Source: Mesorhizobium qingshengii | GTDB lineage: Bacteria > Pseudomonadota > Alphaproteobacteria > Rhizobiales > Rhizobiaceae | Assembly: GCF_027563465.1 (NCBI RefSeq) | Contig: NZ_JAPFQA010000005.1 | Coordinates: 62,001 to 126,000 of the forward strand | Length of the DNA stretch: 64,000 nt | Direction: 5' to 3' | Shown: positions 1 to 9,900 of the stretch, one piece after another | Layout of the letters: each line of letters opens with the position of its first letter | Position numbering within the stretch: the first letter of the stretch is position 1 | Position numbers and translations under genes: made by a program | Notes under the pieces: generated by a model | The model's database searches: none | The model's input: the letters and a program-made list of their open reading frames with translations, nothing else | What the model was told of the DNA's origin: nothing

Positions 1-774
1 GAACAGCAGGCCGACGCCGAGATTGGCTGTGGCGCCGGAGGTGCGGATTGCCAGCAGCCAGCCGGCGAGCCCGGCGATGGCGCCGGCGAGCACGAAGGCG
101 ATGATGAGATTGCGGTTCACGCGGATGCCGGCGCGGAAGGTTGCCGTCTCATTGCCGCCGATCATGACGAGATGGCGGCCGAACGGCGTCTTGGCCATGA
201 TCAGCGAGAAGACCACGAAACAGGCAATTGCTATCCAGGCCGTCAGCGGCAGGCCGGCGAGGCGCTGGATGCCGAACCAGCGGATTGCCGGTGCAAGGTC
301 CTGCGCCGAGCGGCCGCCCGAAATCACGAGAACGAGGCCTCGCACCCAGATGTAGGAGGCCAGCGTGATGATGAAGGCGCTCATCTTCACCCTGACAACC
401 AGATAGCCGTTGAAGGCGCCGATGAGGCCGCCCACGGCAAGCGCCAGCAGCAGCGAAACCGGAACCATCAACCATTCCGGATGGAGCTGAACGCCAAGGC
501 CAATGCCCGACGAACAGAACAGGATGCCGACCGCCATGGCGCTGAGTGCTGCCACCGATTCGACCGACAGGTCCATGTGACCGGCGATGATGACCAGGGC
601 CAGGCCGATCGACATGACGCCGAGCACGCTGGAAGCCTCGATGATGTTGGCGAAGATGCCGAGCTGGAAGTAATTCGGAATGAAAATGGAAAAGACAACC
701 AGCACGAACAGCAACATGAACCAGACAAGGTTGTCGAGGACGAACTCCAGGCCGTGGCGAGTGCGGGGGTTCAT
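1..774 (-). CDS. Sugar ABC transporter permease (RbsC-like), C-terminus cut by window edge
   Basis: Inner-membrane permease of a ribose/xylose-type (CUT2) sugar importer. The visible 258 residues are almost entirely hydrophobic, with about seven membrane segments, and carry the family loop AGHMDLSVESV near residue 65, which corresponds to the conserved GGIDLSVG region of RbsC proteins. The reading frame is still open at base 1, so the C-terminus lies outside the window. I took the ATG at 774; an in-frame GTG at 795 is an alternative. It is the last visible gene of the operon with the binding protein and ATPase. The intergenic palindrome at 790-835 separates it from the binding protein gene. 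Confidence 0.9.
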   Translation of the reverse strand, partial: MNPRTRHGLEFVLDNLVWFMLLFVLVVFSIFIPNYFQLGIFANIIEASSVLGVMSIGLALVIIAGHMDLSVESVAALSAMAVGILFCSSGIGLGVQLHPEWLMVPVSLLLALAVGGLIGAFNGYLVVRVKMSAFIITLASYIWVRGLVLVISGGRSAQDLAPAIRWFGIQRLAGLPLTAWIAIACFVVFSLIMAKTPFGRHLVMIGGNETATFRAGIRVNRNLIIAFVLAGAIAGLAGWLLAIRTSGATANLGVGLLF

Positions 775-789
775 GGGCTGATCCGGCTG

Positions 790-835
790 GCGCACGAACC
801 CGAAGATCGAATTCGATCTTCGGAGGACCATGCGC
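790..835. repeat. Rhizobial-type intergenic palindrome, copy 1
   Basis: A perfect 24-bp palindrome (800-823, centred on GAATTC) is enclosed by outer arms GCGCA (790-794) and TGCGC (831-835). The plan resembles that of the element at 40949-40996, with outer arms of the GCGCA(TGA) type and an inner CCGAA...TTCGG stem. It lies between binding-protein and permease genes of one operon, so it would form an intercistronic hairpin in the mRNA. Confidence 0.7.
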
Positions 836-897
836 AAATTGAAATTGCGGAGGACTGGCTCCGGACCGAGAGGCCCGGAGCGCTTTGCGGGATGCGT

Positions 898-1938
898 CTA
901 TTCGACGGATTTGACGGTGTCCGTCGGCGGCTTCTGGTTGCCCCAGAAGGCCGGGTTGTCGACGTTTTCCTTGGTGATGGCGGCACCGGGGATCTTGATG
1001 TTCGGGCCCCAGGCCTCCTTGGTCACGGTCGATTTCAGGCCGAGCACGTCATATTCGCCCGGCTTGATCTCTTCTTTCTTGACGACCTTGTCCATGAACA
1101 TGGCGACGGCCGCGGCCTGTGCGTAAAGCGGTTGCTCGACTTCGACGTTGAGCCAGCCTTTGCGGATCAGGTCGAGGCCGACCGGAGCGCCGTTCGAGCT
1201 CATCAGCATGACGTCGCCCGGCTTCTTGCCGGCGGCCTCGAGCGAGGCGACGGCAGCGACCGAGAGGTGCGCGGCATGGCTGAAGATCAGGTCGATATCG
1301 GGATTCGCCAGCATCTGGTCGGCAACGATGGTGCCGGCGTTGCTGGCTTCCCATTGCATGGCCGGAAGCGAGATGATCTTGACGTCCGGAAACGCCTTCA
1401 TCTTCTCCTCAAAACCCTTCTGGATGTCGAGCGTGTAGGGATCGCCGGGGTCGCCGAGCACCTGCAGGACCTTGCCCTTGACCGAGCCGTTCTTTGCTTT
1501 CAGAAGCTTCTCGGCCTGGTCGGCGGCGACGTAACCGATCTCCACCGTTCCCGCGACCGACGTGAAGTCGGAGGGGGTCGAGGTGATCTGGCGGTCGAAC
1601 TCGACCACCGGGATGCCGGCTGCGCGCGCTGCTTCGATGGACGGTTTCAGCGCATTGAAGTCGACGGCGGCAAGGATGATCGCGGCCGGCTTCAGCGCGA
1701 TGACGTCATTCATCTGCGATTGCTGGGCGTCGGTCTTGTTGTCGGCGTTCAGCGTCTTCACCTCATAGCCGACCTGCTTCAGGAACAGCTCCAGAGCGCT
1801 CACCGAGCCGGTCTGAAACTCATCGAGCAATGTCGGCACCAAGTAATAGACGGTCCCCTTGGACTGGGCGAATGCCGGCGTGAGCGTGGCAAAGGCCAGT
1901 GCCAGGATACCGAAGACAGCAAGAAGTATTCGCTTCAT
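898..1938 (-). CDS. Periplasmic sugar-binding protein of the ABC importer
   Basis: A 346-residue solute-binding protein of the ribose-binding (periplasmic binding protein type I, Peripla_BP_4) family. An N-terminal signal peptide of about 24 residues ends at AFAQ. The pattern of family features follows: a [10 protein letters not shown] opening strand, the AAVDFNAL segment, and GDPGDPY in the hinge region. It would capture a sugar and deliver it to the RbsC-like permease encoded downstream. The substrate cannot be read from sequence; a pentose, polyol or similar sugar is plausible. It follows the ATPase gene by about 38 bases on the same strand, in one operon under the ROK regulator. Confidence 0.92.
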   Translation of the reverse strand: MKRILLAVFGILALAFATLTPAFAQSKGTVYYLVPTLLDEFQTGSVSALELFLKQVGYEVKTLNADNKTDAQQSQMNDVIALKPAAIILAAVDFNALKPSIEAARAAGIPVVEFDRQITSTPSDFTSVAGTVEIGYVAADQAEKLLKAKNGSVKGKVLQVLGDPGDPYTLDIQKGFEEKMKAFPDVKIISLPAMQWEASNAGTIVADQMLANPDIDLIFSHAAHLSVAAVASLEAAGKKPGDVMLMSSNGAPVGLDLIRKGWLNVEVEQPLYAQAAAVAMFMDKVVKKEEIKPGEYDVLGLKSTVTKEAWGPNIKIPGAAITKENVDNPAFWGNQKPPTDTVKSVE

Positions 1939-1976
1939 GTCGTTCGCTCCTGTTAAGCCGGACCCCTCTTTGTCCC

Positions 1977-2741
1977 TCAGCCTGCTGGTCCGGCACCGGC
2001 AAGCGTCTCGCCGGTGATCATGTTGATCACCGCGTCGGGACTTGTTTTGTTGCGCGCGACATCGCCCGCCACGACGCCTTGCCGGATCACCACGATCCGG
2101 TCGGCGACCTGGAAGGCCTGCTGCATGATATGGGTGATGATGACGACGCCGATGCCCTGGCTCGCCACCTGGCGGATCATGTCGAGACCGCGCCGCGTCT
2201 GTTCGACACCGAGCGCGGCGAATGGTTCGTCGAGCAGCACCAGCTTGCCGCCCCAGTGCACGAAGCGGTTGAGCTCGATCGCTTGCCGCTGGCCGCCCGA
2301 AAGATGCTCGACATTGGTGCGCAGCGAAGGGATGCGGGTGCCGGCGGAGGCCAGCGCCTTTTCGACCACGGCCTCCATGGCGCGCTCATCGAGCACCGGA
2401 ATGCCAAGAACCTTCCTGGTGATCTCGCGGCCCATGAAGAAATTGGCGACCACGTCGACATTGGTGCACAGCGAGAGGTCCTGGTAGACGGTTTCGATGC
2501 CCGCGGCCTTGGCTTCGGCGGGCGACCTTGCGAGGAATTCCTTGCCCTCGAACAGCATGCGGCCGGAGGTAGGCTCCAGCCCGCCGGAGATGATCTTGAC
2601 CAGTGTGGACTTGCCGGCACCGTTGTCGCCCAGCAACGCCACGACCTCGCCCCGGCCGATCGAGAAGCTGATCCCCTTGAGCGCTTCGATCGCGCCATAG
2701 TTCTTGGTGACGTTGTCGAGGACCAGCAGCGGTTCGCTCAT
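1977..2741 (-). CDS. Sugar ABC transporter ATP-binding protein
   Basis: A 254-residue ATPase with one nucleotide-binding domain: Walker [10 protein letters not shown] near residue 40, signature [11 protein letters not shown] near residue 145 and Walker [13 protein letters not shown]. Ribose-type importers often use a double-length ATPase (RbsA), so a single-domain subunit would act as a homodimer here, as in FrcA-type systems. The start is the ATG at 2741, whose ATGA overlaps the stop of the upstream ROK gene. This indicates translational coupling. A longer open frame upstream is only the shadow of the ROK gene. Confidence 0.93.
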   Translation of the reverse strand: MSEPLLVLDNVTKNYGAIEALKGISFSIGRGEVVALLGDNGAGKSTLVKIISGGLEPTSGRMLFEGKEFLARSPAEAKAAGIETVYQDLSLCTNVDVVANFFMGREITRKVLGIPVLDERAMEAVVEKALASAGTRIPSLRTNVEHLSGGQRQAIELNRFVHWGGKLVLLDEPFAALGVEQTRRGLDMIRQVASQGIGVVIITHIMQQAFQVADRIVVIRQGVVAGDVARNKTSPDAVINMITGETLAGAGPAG

Positions 2742-3904
2742 GCCGCGATCCCCCCGATTTTCAGAAGATCTCGCCCTCGGTCGCGTTCGGCCGTGAATAT
2801 CTGGCCGAAGCGCGGCGACAGCACCCCGGAAACGGCCAGTGCGGCGGCGCCGCGCAGCACCGCGTGCTGCCCGCCGCTTGCGACCATGATGCGCGGCGAT
2901 GAGCGGTCGCTTCGGGCCGAGACCGAATTGTGCAGGCCCGCGGCCGAACCAGCCAGCCGTTCCAGCAATTCGATCGGCGCCAGCCCGCCAAGGATGACCG
3001 TCTCTGGATCGAACAGGTTCTCGATGATGGCGATCGCGTTGTGGAAAATGGGGGCGACTTCGCTCACCCAGTCGGCATCGCTGCCGTTCCAGCGCCGGAG
3101 CGCTTCGAGCGAAAGGTATCTTTCGAGGCAGCCGCGGTTGCCGCAAGGGCAGATCTCACCGCCGGGAACGACGGGAATGTGACCGATCTCGCCGGCATTT
3201 CCCCAGGCGCCGCGCAACACGGTGCCTTCATGCACCATGACCCCGCCAAGGCCGACACCGAAATAGAGATAGTAGTATTCGGAATGTCCGGCACCAAGGC
3301 CATAGAGGCGCTCACCCAGGGCGGCCGCCGCCATGTCCGTCTCGAAGAAGGCCGGGAGCCCGGTCGAGACGGTTAGCCGCTCGCGCAGCGCGACATCCTT
3401 CCAACCGGCCAGCGTGGTCGGGCCGACAAAGCTCATGGATTCGACGCCGAATGGCCCTGGCAGGGCCATGCCTATTCCCAGAACGCGCCCGCCAGCCCGC
3501 AACCTCGTCAATTCAAGCACCATGGCGCCGATCAGCTCGAAAGCATCGTCGGGTGTGACATTGGGGGCTTCGCGGTGCGTGCTTTCGATCACGTCGCCGC
3601 TCAGATTGATCAGGGCGGCATTGATCCCCAGCGGCGTGACATGGATGCCGACCGCGTAGCCGCCTTCAGGATTGATCCGAAGGGTGGCTGGAGGAAGTCC
3701 GCGCCCCTTTGGCTCCTCACGCAGCGACAGGATGTAGCCTTGCTCTTCCAGCTCGCGCACGATGGTCGATACCGTCTGGACGGTGAGCCCGACGCGCCTG
3801 GCAATCTCGCCGCGGGCGATCGGTCCATGAAGGCGGATGGACTCAAGCACGATACGCCGGTTGTAGGGCCGGCCGAATTCCTGATTGGTCCCCCGCAGTG
3901 CCAT
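2738..3904 (-). CDS. ROK-family transcriptional regulator
   Basis: A 388-residue protein with an N-terminal winged helix-turn-helix (about residues 15-75, including GPIARGEIARRVGLT) and a C-terminal ROK domain of the NagC/XylR kind. The ROK zinc motif is visible as CPCGNRGCLE near residue 255, after GEIGHIPV. It is the first gene of the sugar-transport operon and overlaps the ATPase gene by four bases, so it most likely controls that importer in response to the sugar. A ribosome-binding AAGGGG lies upstream of the ATG at 3904. Confidence 0.92.
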   Translation of the reverse strand: MALRGTNQEFGRPYNRRIVLESIRLHGPIARGEIARRVGLTVQTVSTIVRELEEQGYILSLREEPKGRGLPPATLRINPEGGYAVGIHVTPLGINAALINLSGDVIESTHREAPNVTPDDAFELIGAMVLELTRLRAGGRVLGIGMALPGPFGVESMSFVGPTTLAGWKDVALRERLTVSTGLPAFFETDMAAAALGERLYGLGAGHSEYYYLYFGVGLGGVMVHEGTVLRGAWGNAGEIGHIPVVPGGEICPCGNRGCLERYLSLEALRRWNGSDADWVSEVAPIFHNAIAIIENLFDPETVILGGLAPIELLERLAGSAAGLHNSVSARSDRSSPRIMVASGGQHAVLRGAAALAVSGVLSPRFGQIFTAERDRGRDLLKIGGIAA

Positions 3905-3941
3905 GACTTGCGCCCCTTAGGAGAAGGCAGCTTCGCACCGC

Positions 3942-3978
3942 TTATTTATTCAGTCAAATGGAATTCAAAAATAAATTT
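3942..3978. promoter_or_regulatory. Candidate operator/promoter of the ROK-ABC operon
   Basis: An AT-rich island in GC-rich DNA, 37 bases or more before the ROK start. It contains inverted arms ATTTATT (3944-3950) and AATAAAT (3970-3976) separated by 19 bases. ROK repressors commonly bind AT-rich inverted repeats, so autoregulation is plausible. This is pattern reading only. Confidence 0.35.
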
Positions 3979-4106
3979 CGCGCATCCCTCGGCGCCGCAG
4001 TCCGCAGGCGACGAGGCTATTGCGAACCGGTGCGGGACGGGGCCAAGGAAGGCGAAATCCACAGCGCTTGATTTTCTATCCCGCCTCACTCACAAGAGCA
4101 CATTTG

Positions 4107-4829
4107 GTGGAGCGGCAAATAGTGTCGAAACTTACAAGTTTCTTGGAGAGACACGGTCTCAAACGAAAGCGTCAGCCATCAGTTGTTGTGCTTCCAGAAC
4201 GGCGTATGTCGCAAATACTGCATGAGCGCTGCGTTATCGAGGGTGCTGAGTTTGTGGCGCCGCACATGGAGAATGCATTACTTTTCAACGACCAACGGCA
4301 AATACGAACTTACGCAATTGAGAAGGTGGCGAAGTCCGGGTTTCTGCTGGAATTTGGTGTCTTTGACGGGACAAGCATCAACCATTTTGCCGATAGGCTG
4401 ACGGCGCGTGGCGACACGCGGCCAATCTTTGGATTTGATGCTTTTCTAGGTCTTCAAGAAAACTGGGCTGGAACTGACTTCCAAGCCAAAGGTCAGCAGT
4501 TCAACAGGGACGGCCTTGTGCCGAGGGTTCGGCAAAATGTGAGCCTGATAAAGGGCTGGATCGAAGATACGCTTCCAACGTTTCTTAAACAGCACCAAGG
4601 CCCGATTGCCTTCATTCATATTGACACGGACACCTACACACCCTGCAAAGCTATTCTCACGCTCTGCAAGGATAGGCTCGTCAGCGGCAGCGTTATCCTG
4701 TTTGACGAACTGCTCTGCTACCCAGGATGGCGATTTGGAGAGTGGAAGGCGCTGAACGAGGTGTTGAAGCCAGAGCAATACACTTGGGCGGCCTTCGAAG
4801 AGCAGCGGGCCGCGCTTGTCATCAATTGA
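4107..4829 (+). CDS. Class I SAM-dependent methyltransferase, TylF/MycF-like
   Basis: About 240 residues from a GTG at 4107; the open frame extends back to a TTG at 4020, and an ATG at 4206 is another possible start, so the N-terminus is uncertain. The S-adenosylmethionine-binding motif is LLEFGVFDGTS. The later HIDTDTYTP and FDELLCYPGW segments match macrocin O-methyltransferase-like proteins, which use acidic residues to hold a metal. Such proteins often modify sugars of surface glycans or natural products. It stands alone between unrelated genes in noticeably AT-richer DNA with different codon use, suggesting acquisition by transfer. The substrate is unknown. Confidence 0.75.
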   Translation: MERQIVSKLTSFLERHGLKRKRQPSVVVLPERRMSQILHERCVIEGAEFVAPHMENALLFNDQRQIRTYAIEKVAKSGFLLEFGVFDGTSINHFADRLTARGDTRPIFGFDAFLGLQENWAGTDFQAKGQQFNRDGLVPRVRQNVSLIKGWIEDTLPTFLKQHQGPIAFIHIDTDTYTPCKAILTLCKDRLVSGSVILFDELLCYPGWRFGEWKALNEVLKPEQYTWAAFEEQRAALVIN

Positions 4830-4959
4830 TGACAAGGGTTCACTCCACAAGATACGGCTCTAACCGGCGTCGGGTGTGTCAGTCCCGCCTGCCGGCGCAC
4901 GCGATCGAACACATCGGCCAAGGCTTTAATCCCCCGGCCTCGTTCAGGGCTTGAGCGTC

Positions 4960-6264
4960 TCAGAGATACTGGGCGACCTTCTTGCCGACAGTCAGGAAGC
5001 GCAAGGGATCGATCGCTTCGCCATTGTGGCGGACTTCGTAATGCAGATGCGGGCCGGTCGAGCGACCGCTGCTGCCGGTCTTGCCGATGACGGCGCCGGC
5101 GTCCAGTTTCTCGCCGACGGTCACGTCGATCTCGCTGAGGTGCCCGTAACGCGTCGCAAAACCATTGCCGTGATCGACCTCCACCATGCGGCCATAGCCG
5201 CCGTTCCAGCCGGCCTTGGTGACGACGCCGGGCGCCGTGACCCTAGCAGCCATGCCAATAGGGGCCCTGAAGTCCATCCCGGAATGCAACGCGGCGGTGC
5301 CGAGGATGGGATCGGTGCGCACGCCGAACGGGCTGGTGACGGAGCGGCCGGGGGCCGGATTGGCAAGCGGCAGCTGGCGCGCTTCCTTCTTGAGCTGGTC
5401 TAGCGTGTCCAGCGCCTCGTCCAGTTCCTTGACCTTGCTGTCGAAGATCATCGAACTGTCGAGCGGTATCAGCGGTCCACCGACATCGCTGTTGCTCTTG
5501 CCGAAATCGCTGTCGACCGGCAGGCCCGCCGCTGCGAGCGCCTGGGTGATCGCGTCGGCGCTCTTGTAGGCATTGTCGGCAAGCGTGCTGATGCGGCTGA
5601 GCTGCTCGCTCTCGATGGATTTCAGCGACTGGTTGATCGACACGAAGAGTTTGTCGGCACGATCGGCGGCTGAATCGTTGGGCAGCGGATCGGAGCGGGT
5701 CGACCACAATGAGAACGGCCTGGTGTCGCCAGCACCGGGGTTGGCACTCAGACTGGCGACCGCGTAGTTTTGTGCAGGCTGGTTGATGCTGCCGGTCACT
5801 TCGGCGGGTTTGTCCGGCTTCCCGACCGCCGCCGGAGTTTCAGCTGGCGCCGTTCCGACTTCATTCTCGGCGCGTTCGAGCAGCGGACCGAGGCGGCCAT
5901 GGCGCTGGCTCAACTGGCTCTGGCGTTCGAGCAGTTCACTGACCTTGGTTTCCATCAACTGCTGGTCGAGCAGTTGACGGCTGGTGATGCGGTCGACCTG
6001 GGCGCGAAGCGCCGAAATGCGATCTTCATAGGCCTGCTGCATGCGGGCCTGCCGTGCCGTGGTGGCGCCGATCAGGTCATCGCGCAGCACGAGGTAGGAG
6101 GTGGCCAGCAGGTAGCCGATGACGATGGCGGCCAGCGCTGAACCGAGAAATGCCGCGAGCCAGGGGCGGACCGTGAAGTGCCTGATCTCGTTGCCCCGGG
6201 CGATGATGACCGTATGCGGCTCCTTGCGCCTGCCGAAGACTGCGGACTGACCGGTTGCGTTCAC
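4960..6264 (-). CDS. M23 family metallopeptidase (LytM-like), membrane-anchored
   Basis: A 434-residue peptidoglycan hydrolase or related cell-wall regulator. A cytoplasmic N-terminus of about 33 residues is followed by one membrane span (about 34-56), a coiled-coil region rich in Gln, Arg and Glu (about 68-130), a low-complexity linker, and a C-terminal M23 domain (about 310-425). The zinc ligands are intact: HSGMD from residue 327 and HLH at about 406-408, so it should be catalytically active, unlike the degenerate EnvC/NlpD class. The coiled coil plus M23 layout is typical of proteins cutting peptide cross-links during growth or division. Confidence 0.93.
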   Translation of the reverse strand: MNATGQSAVFGRRKEPHTVIIARGNEIRHFTVRPWLAAFLGSALAAIVIGYLLATSYLVLRDDLIGATTARQARMQQAYEDRISALRAQVDRITSRQLLDQQLMETKVSELLERQSQLSQRHGRLGPLLERAENEVGTAPAETPAAVGKPDKPAEVTGSINQPAQNYAVASLSANPGAGDTRPFSLWSTRSDPLPNDSAADRADKLFVSINQSLKSIESEQLSRISTLADNAYKSADAITQALAAAGLPVDSDFGKSNSDVGGPLIPLDSSMIFDSKVKELDEALDTLDQLKKEARQLPLANPAPGRSVTSPFGVRTDPILGTAALHSGMDFRAPIGMAARVTAPGVVTKAGWNGGYGRMVEVDHGNGFATRYGHLSEIDVTVGEKLDAGAVIGKTGSSGRSTGPHLHYEVRHNGEAIDPLRFLTVGKKVAQYL

Positions 6265-6413
6265 GGGACCAAGCTTTCGTTACGACACCACGACTGCTTG
6301 ATTACACATTATTAGGGTTAACAAAGCTTTGCGGTGTCGCCTTGCCGTCACCAATTGCCCGTCAGGCGGGCATAAGGTTGCGGGCAAGGAACATCAGCCT
6401 TGCCGGCAAGAAC

Positions 6414-6881
6414 TCAAAGCGCGCGGACAGCCTCCAGCACATCCTCGGCATGGCCCTTGACCCGGACCTTGCGCCAGATCCTGGCGATCCGCCCATCACG
6501 GCCGATCAGGAACGTCGCCCGCTTGACACCCATGTATTTGCGGCCATACATCGATTTCTCGACCCACAGATGATAGGCCTCGATGACCTTGCGCTCCTCG
6601 TCGGCGGCAAGGTCGATGGTGAGATTGTATTTCGATTTGAACTTGTCGTGCTTCTTGGCGTTGTCAGGTGACAGGCCGATCACCACGGCACCGGCCTTTT
6701 CGAATTCCGGCTTCAGCTGCGAAAAGCTGATCGCCTCTTGGGTGCAGCTTGTTGTGTCGTCCTGCGGATAGAAATAGAGCACGACGGGCTTACCCGACAG
6801 TGCGGCAAGACTGAGCGATCCGCCGCCATCACGCGGGAGATCGAATTGCGGCGCAAGGTCACCTACGTCGAGGTCAGCCAT
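6414..6881 (-). CDS. bcp: Peroxiredoxin of the BCP/PrxQ family
   Basis: A 155-residue thiol peroxidase reducing hydrogen and organic peroxides. The AhpC/TSA fold shows YFYPQDDT followed by the peroxidatic cysteine in TSCTQEA near residue 46. No other cysteine is present in the protein, so it lacks the usual resolving cysteine and must work as a 1-Cys enzyme, reduced by an outside thiol. The start is the ATG at 6881 (MADLDVG); a longer frame upstream lacks family similarity. It is divergent from the AsmA-like gene, with 95 bases between the two starts. Confidence 0.9.
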   Translation of the reverse strand: MADLDVGDLAPQFDLPRDGGGSLSLAALSGKPVVLYFYPQDDTTSCTQEAISFSQLKPEFEKAGAVVIGLSPDNAKKHDKFKSKYNLTIDLAADEERKVIEAYHLWVEKSMYGRKYMGVKRATFLIGRDGRIARIWRKVRVKGHAEDVLEAVRAL

Positions 6882-6976
6882 ACCAATGCCCTTGTTTGAG
6901 GTTACGCGCGAAGCAACACCGATATAGTGTCGAACGGGGATTCGTCCACGATCGAGTTCGTACAACGGAAAATTGC

Positions 6977-9900
6977 GTGGATCAGGAGCAACCGCAGCAC
7001 GAGAAGATTCGGTTCAGGCGTGACGAGATCACCGACCTGGGGACTTTTCCGTCCGCGTGCCGTGTGCCGCCGCTTGGTCAGGCGTCGATCGGACGCGGCT
7101 TTCGCATCCTGGCAAGGGTGTTCGCCGGCTTCGCCAGCCTCGTGTTGTTGGCGGCTGTCGTGGTCTACCTGGTCGGTGTATCTGGCGTTGGCTCCGAGCG
7201 GCTTCGGGCGGAAGCGGAAACCGCCATTGAGAAACTGGCCGGCCTCGATGTCGATGTTTCGGTCGGACCGGCGCGCATCACCCTTGACGGATCGAGTTTC
7301 ATTGCCTTGCAGGTCAGCGACGTCAGCCTGAAGACCGCCGACGGCAAGCCGATGGCGGATGCGGGCCGCGTGCGTTTCGGCGTGCACCTGATACCGCTAT
7401 TGTGGGGCGACGTGCGGCTGACCAGCGCCAGGATATCCGATGCGCGCATTGTCGTGGCGGCGATGCCGTCCGGCGGCGACTGGTCCGCGGCCCTGCGCAA
7501 CGAGGACGGCCTCATCGATCCGGAGAAACTGTCCGATGCGGTGTTCGGCAACATCCACCGCGCGCTCGACGCGGTGCGGGAAGATTCACTGCGCCGGATC
7601 GATCTTCGCAACGTCGAATTCGTGCTGCCCGACACCGGAACGATAAAACGGGTCAAGATCACCGACGCCACCGTCGCGCAGTCGGGGCCGGGCGGCATGG
7701 AGTTTTCGTCACAGGCGGATGTCGACGGCACGGTGGTTACCGTTACCGCTTCCGCCACCCGCGATATCGCGGCACGCCGGGTGACGGCGCTGAATGCGAG
7801 CATCGATCTGGCGGACGCCGGTGACACCACGGCCGCTGCCGGCAAGTTGGGCGCGGTCGCACTGAAGCTGACAGGATCGGAAGGAACCGGCACGAATGCT
7901 TCACGGCTGACGGCCGCGCTGTCATCGACAGGGTCCGTGCTCGATCTTGGCACACGTGGACTGCTGCCGGCGGATGTCGGTGTCGATGCGACGCTGGTTG
8001 CGGGCAGCAACAAGATCCAGGTGGACAGGCTGCTGCTGAAGACCGGCCGCTCGACATTCAATTTTGCCGGCTCGATAGGGCCGAAGCCGGCGACGGGGGC
8101 CGCGGGCGAGGAGCCGTCCTATCGTTACGACCTGACCAGCGACGGTTCGACGTTGGCGCCCTCGGAGTCGCCAGAGCCCGCGCTTGCTTTCCTCGCCCGA
8201 ATTGCCGGCGTCTATCAGACCGTAAGCCATAAGCTGGTGGCCGAGCAGATCGCGCTTCGTTCCGGTTCGAGCGGCGAGGTGCTGGGAACCGCCGCCGTGG
8301 AATTCGTCGACGGCAAGGCGCCTGGGATCAATCTCGCCTTCAACGTCCATGATATGCCGGTCTCCCACGTCAAGCAGCTTTGGCCGTGGTTTTCGGCGCG
8401 CAATGCGCGGCTGTGGGTGCTGGACAATCTGTTTGGCGGCCGCGTCGTCGATGCCAACCTTCAGTTCCACGTCGTGCCGGATCGCCTGGGCAACGGCGTG
8501 CCGCTTTCCGCCGAGGAGGTGTTCGGCCGCTTCCAGATCGAAGGCTCGCGTTTCGACACGGCCGGCCGCATTCCGCCGATACGCGATGCAGTCGGCGTCG
8601 TTGGTTTCCGTGCCAATGATGTCGATATCGCGCTGACCTCGGGCACGGTCTTCATGCCCAGTGGCCGCACAGTCGCGGCCAGCAACGGAACGCTGACGGT
8701 CAAGGCGGCGAACCATTCACCGGTCATCGGCTCGCTCGACCTGGACGTAGAGGGCGAAGCGCCGGCAATCGCCGAACTCGCCTCGTATGAGCCGATCAAC
8801 GCCATGCGCCATGTCGGCTTCCTGCCGGAAGACCTGTCCGGCAGCGTCACCGGCCACGTCAGGGCGGACATCCCGTTGCAGTCTGGCGTCGACACCTCGA
8901 AGCTCGATTGGCTGGTGTCGCTCGACTATACCGGCCTTTCATTGGCCAAGCCTTTCGAGGGCCAGACCGTGGCGGATGCAGACGGTTCGATCACGGTCGA
9001 CCCCGAAAAGGCGGTGATCTCCGCCAAGGCATCGCTGAACGGCATACCGGCGGAGCTCGATCTCATCGAGCCGCTGGAGGATCGCGGGCCGGCGCGCAGC
9101 CGCAAGGTGGCTCTGATGCTCGACGACAAGGTCCGTGCCGCCGCGATGCCCGGCTTGACGCCGCTGCTTGCCGGAACGGTAAGGGTCGCCATCGACAAGA
9201 GCGGTACCGGCAACCAGAACGTCTCGGCCGATCTGACCAACGCCAGGTTGGACATTCCCTGGGCGGGCTGGAGCAAGGGCGCGGGGGTTCCCGCCAATGT
9301 CACATTCGTCATGACCAAGTCCGGCGACACCACGACGCTGTCCGACTTCAATCTCGACGGAAAGACTTTCTCCGTCGACGGCAGCGTCGTGCTGGTCAAT
9401 GGCGCGCTCTCGTCGGCACGGTTCAGCAAGGTCGCCCTGAACAGGGGAGACGATGTCGCGGTGTCGGTGAAGCGGTCGGGCAAGGGCTATGCGGTCGACA
9501 TCAATGGCAGCGTGCTGGATGCCCGTTCTCTCATCAAGCAGTTCACCTCGGACGTCGACACAGCCACCAAGACCACCGGTTCGGACGCCATTTCGGTCAG
9601 CGCCGACGTCGATCAGCTGACCGGTTTCCACGACGAGCAATTGTCCAACCTCAAGCTCGACTACAGCGCGGCCGGCTCGAGGGTGAACGGGTTGAAAGTC
9701 AGCGCCACGGCAAGTTCGGGTGCTGCCATAAGCATCAGCAACACGACCGGCGACGGCCGCCGCGCGCTCAACGTGCAGTCCGCGGATGCCGGCGCCATAT
9801 TGAGGTTTCTCAACATCTACGAACACATGGAAGGCGGCTCGATCACGCTGGCGCTGTCGGGAGCGAGCGACGGTCCGATGAAGGGCAAGGTCGATACGAC

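Noticed and set aside
172..1956. A 594-codon plus-strand open frame antisense to the sugar transporter genes
   Set aside because: The translation is rich in Arg, His, Asp and Gly without domains. It is the mirror of high-GC third positions in the real minus-strand genes.
6356..6372. Small hairpin TGCCCG/CGGGCA as terminator of the peroxiredoxin gene
   Set aside because: There is no T-run on the minus strand after it, and the stem is short.
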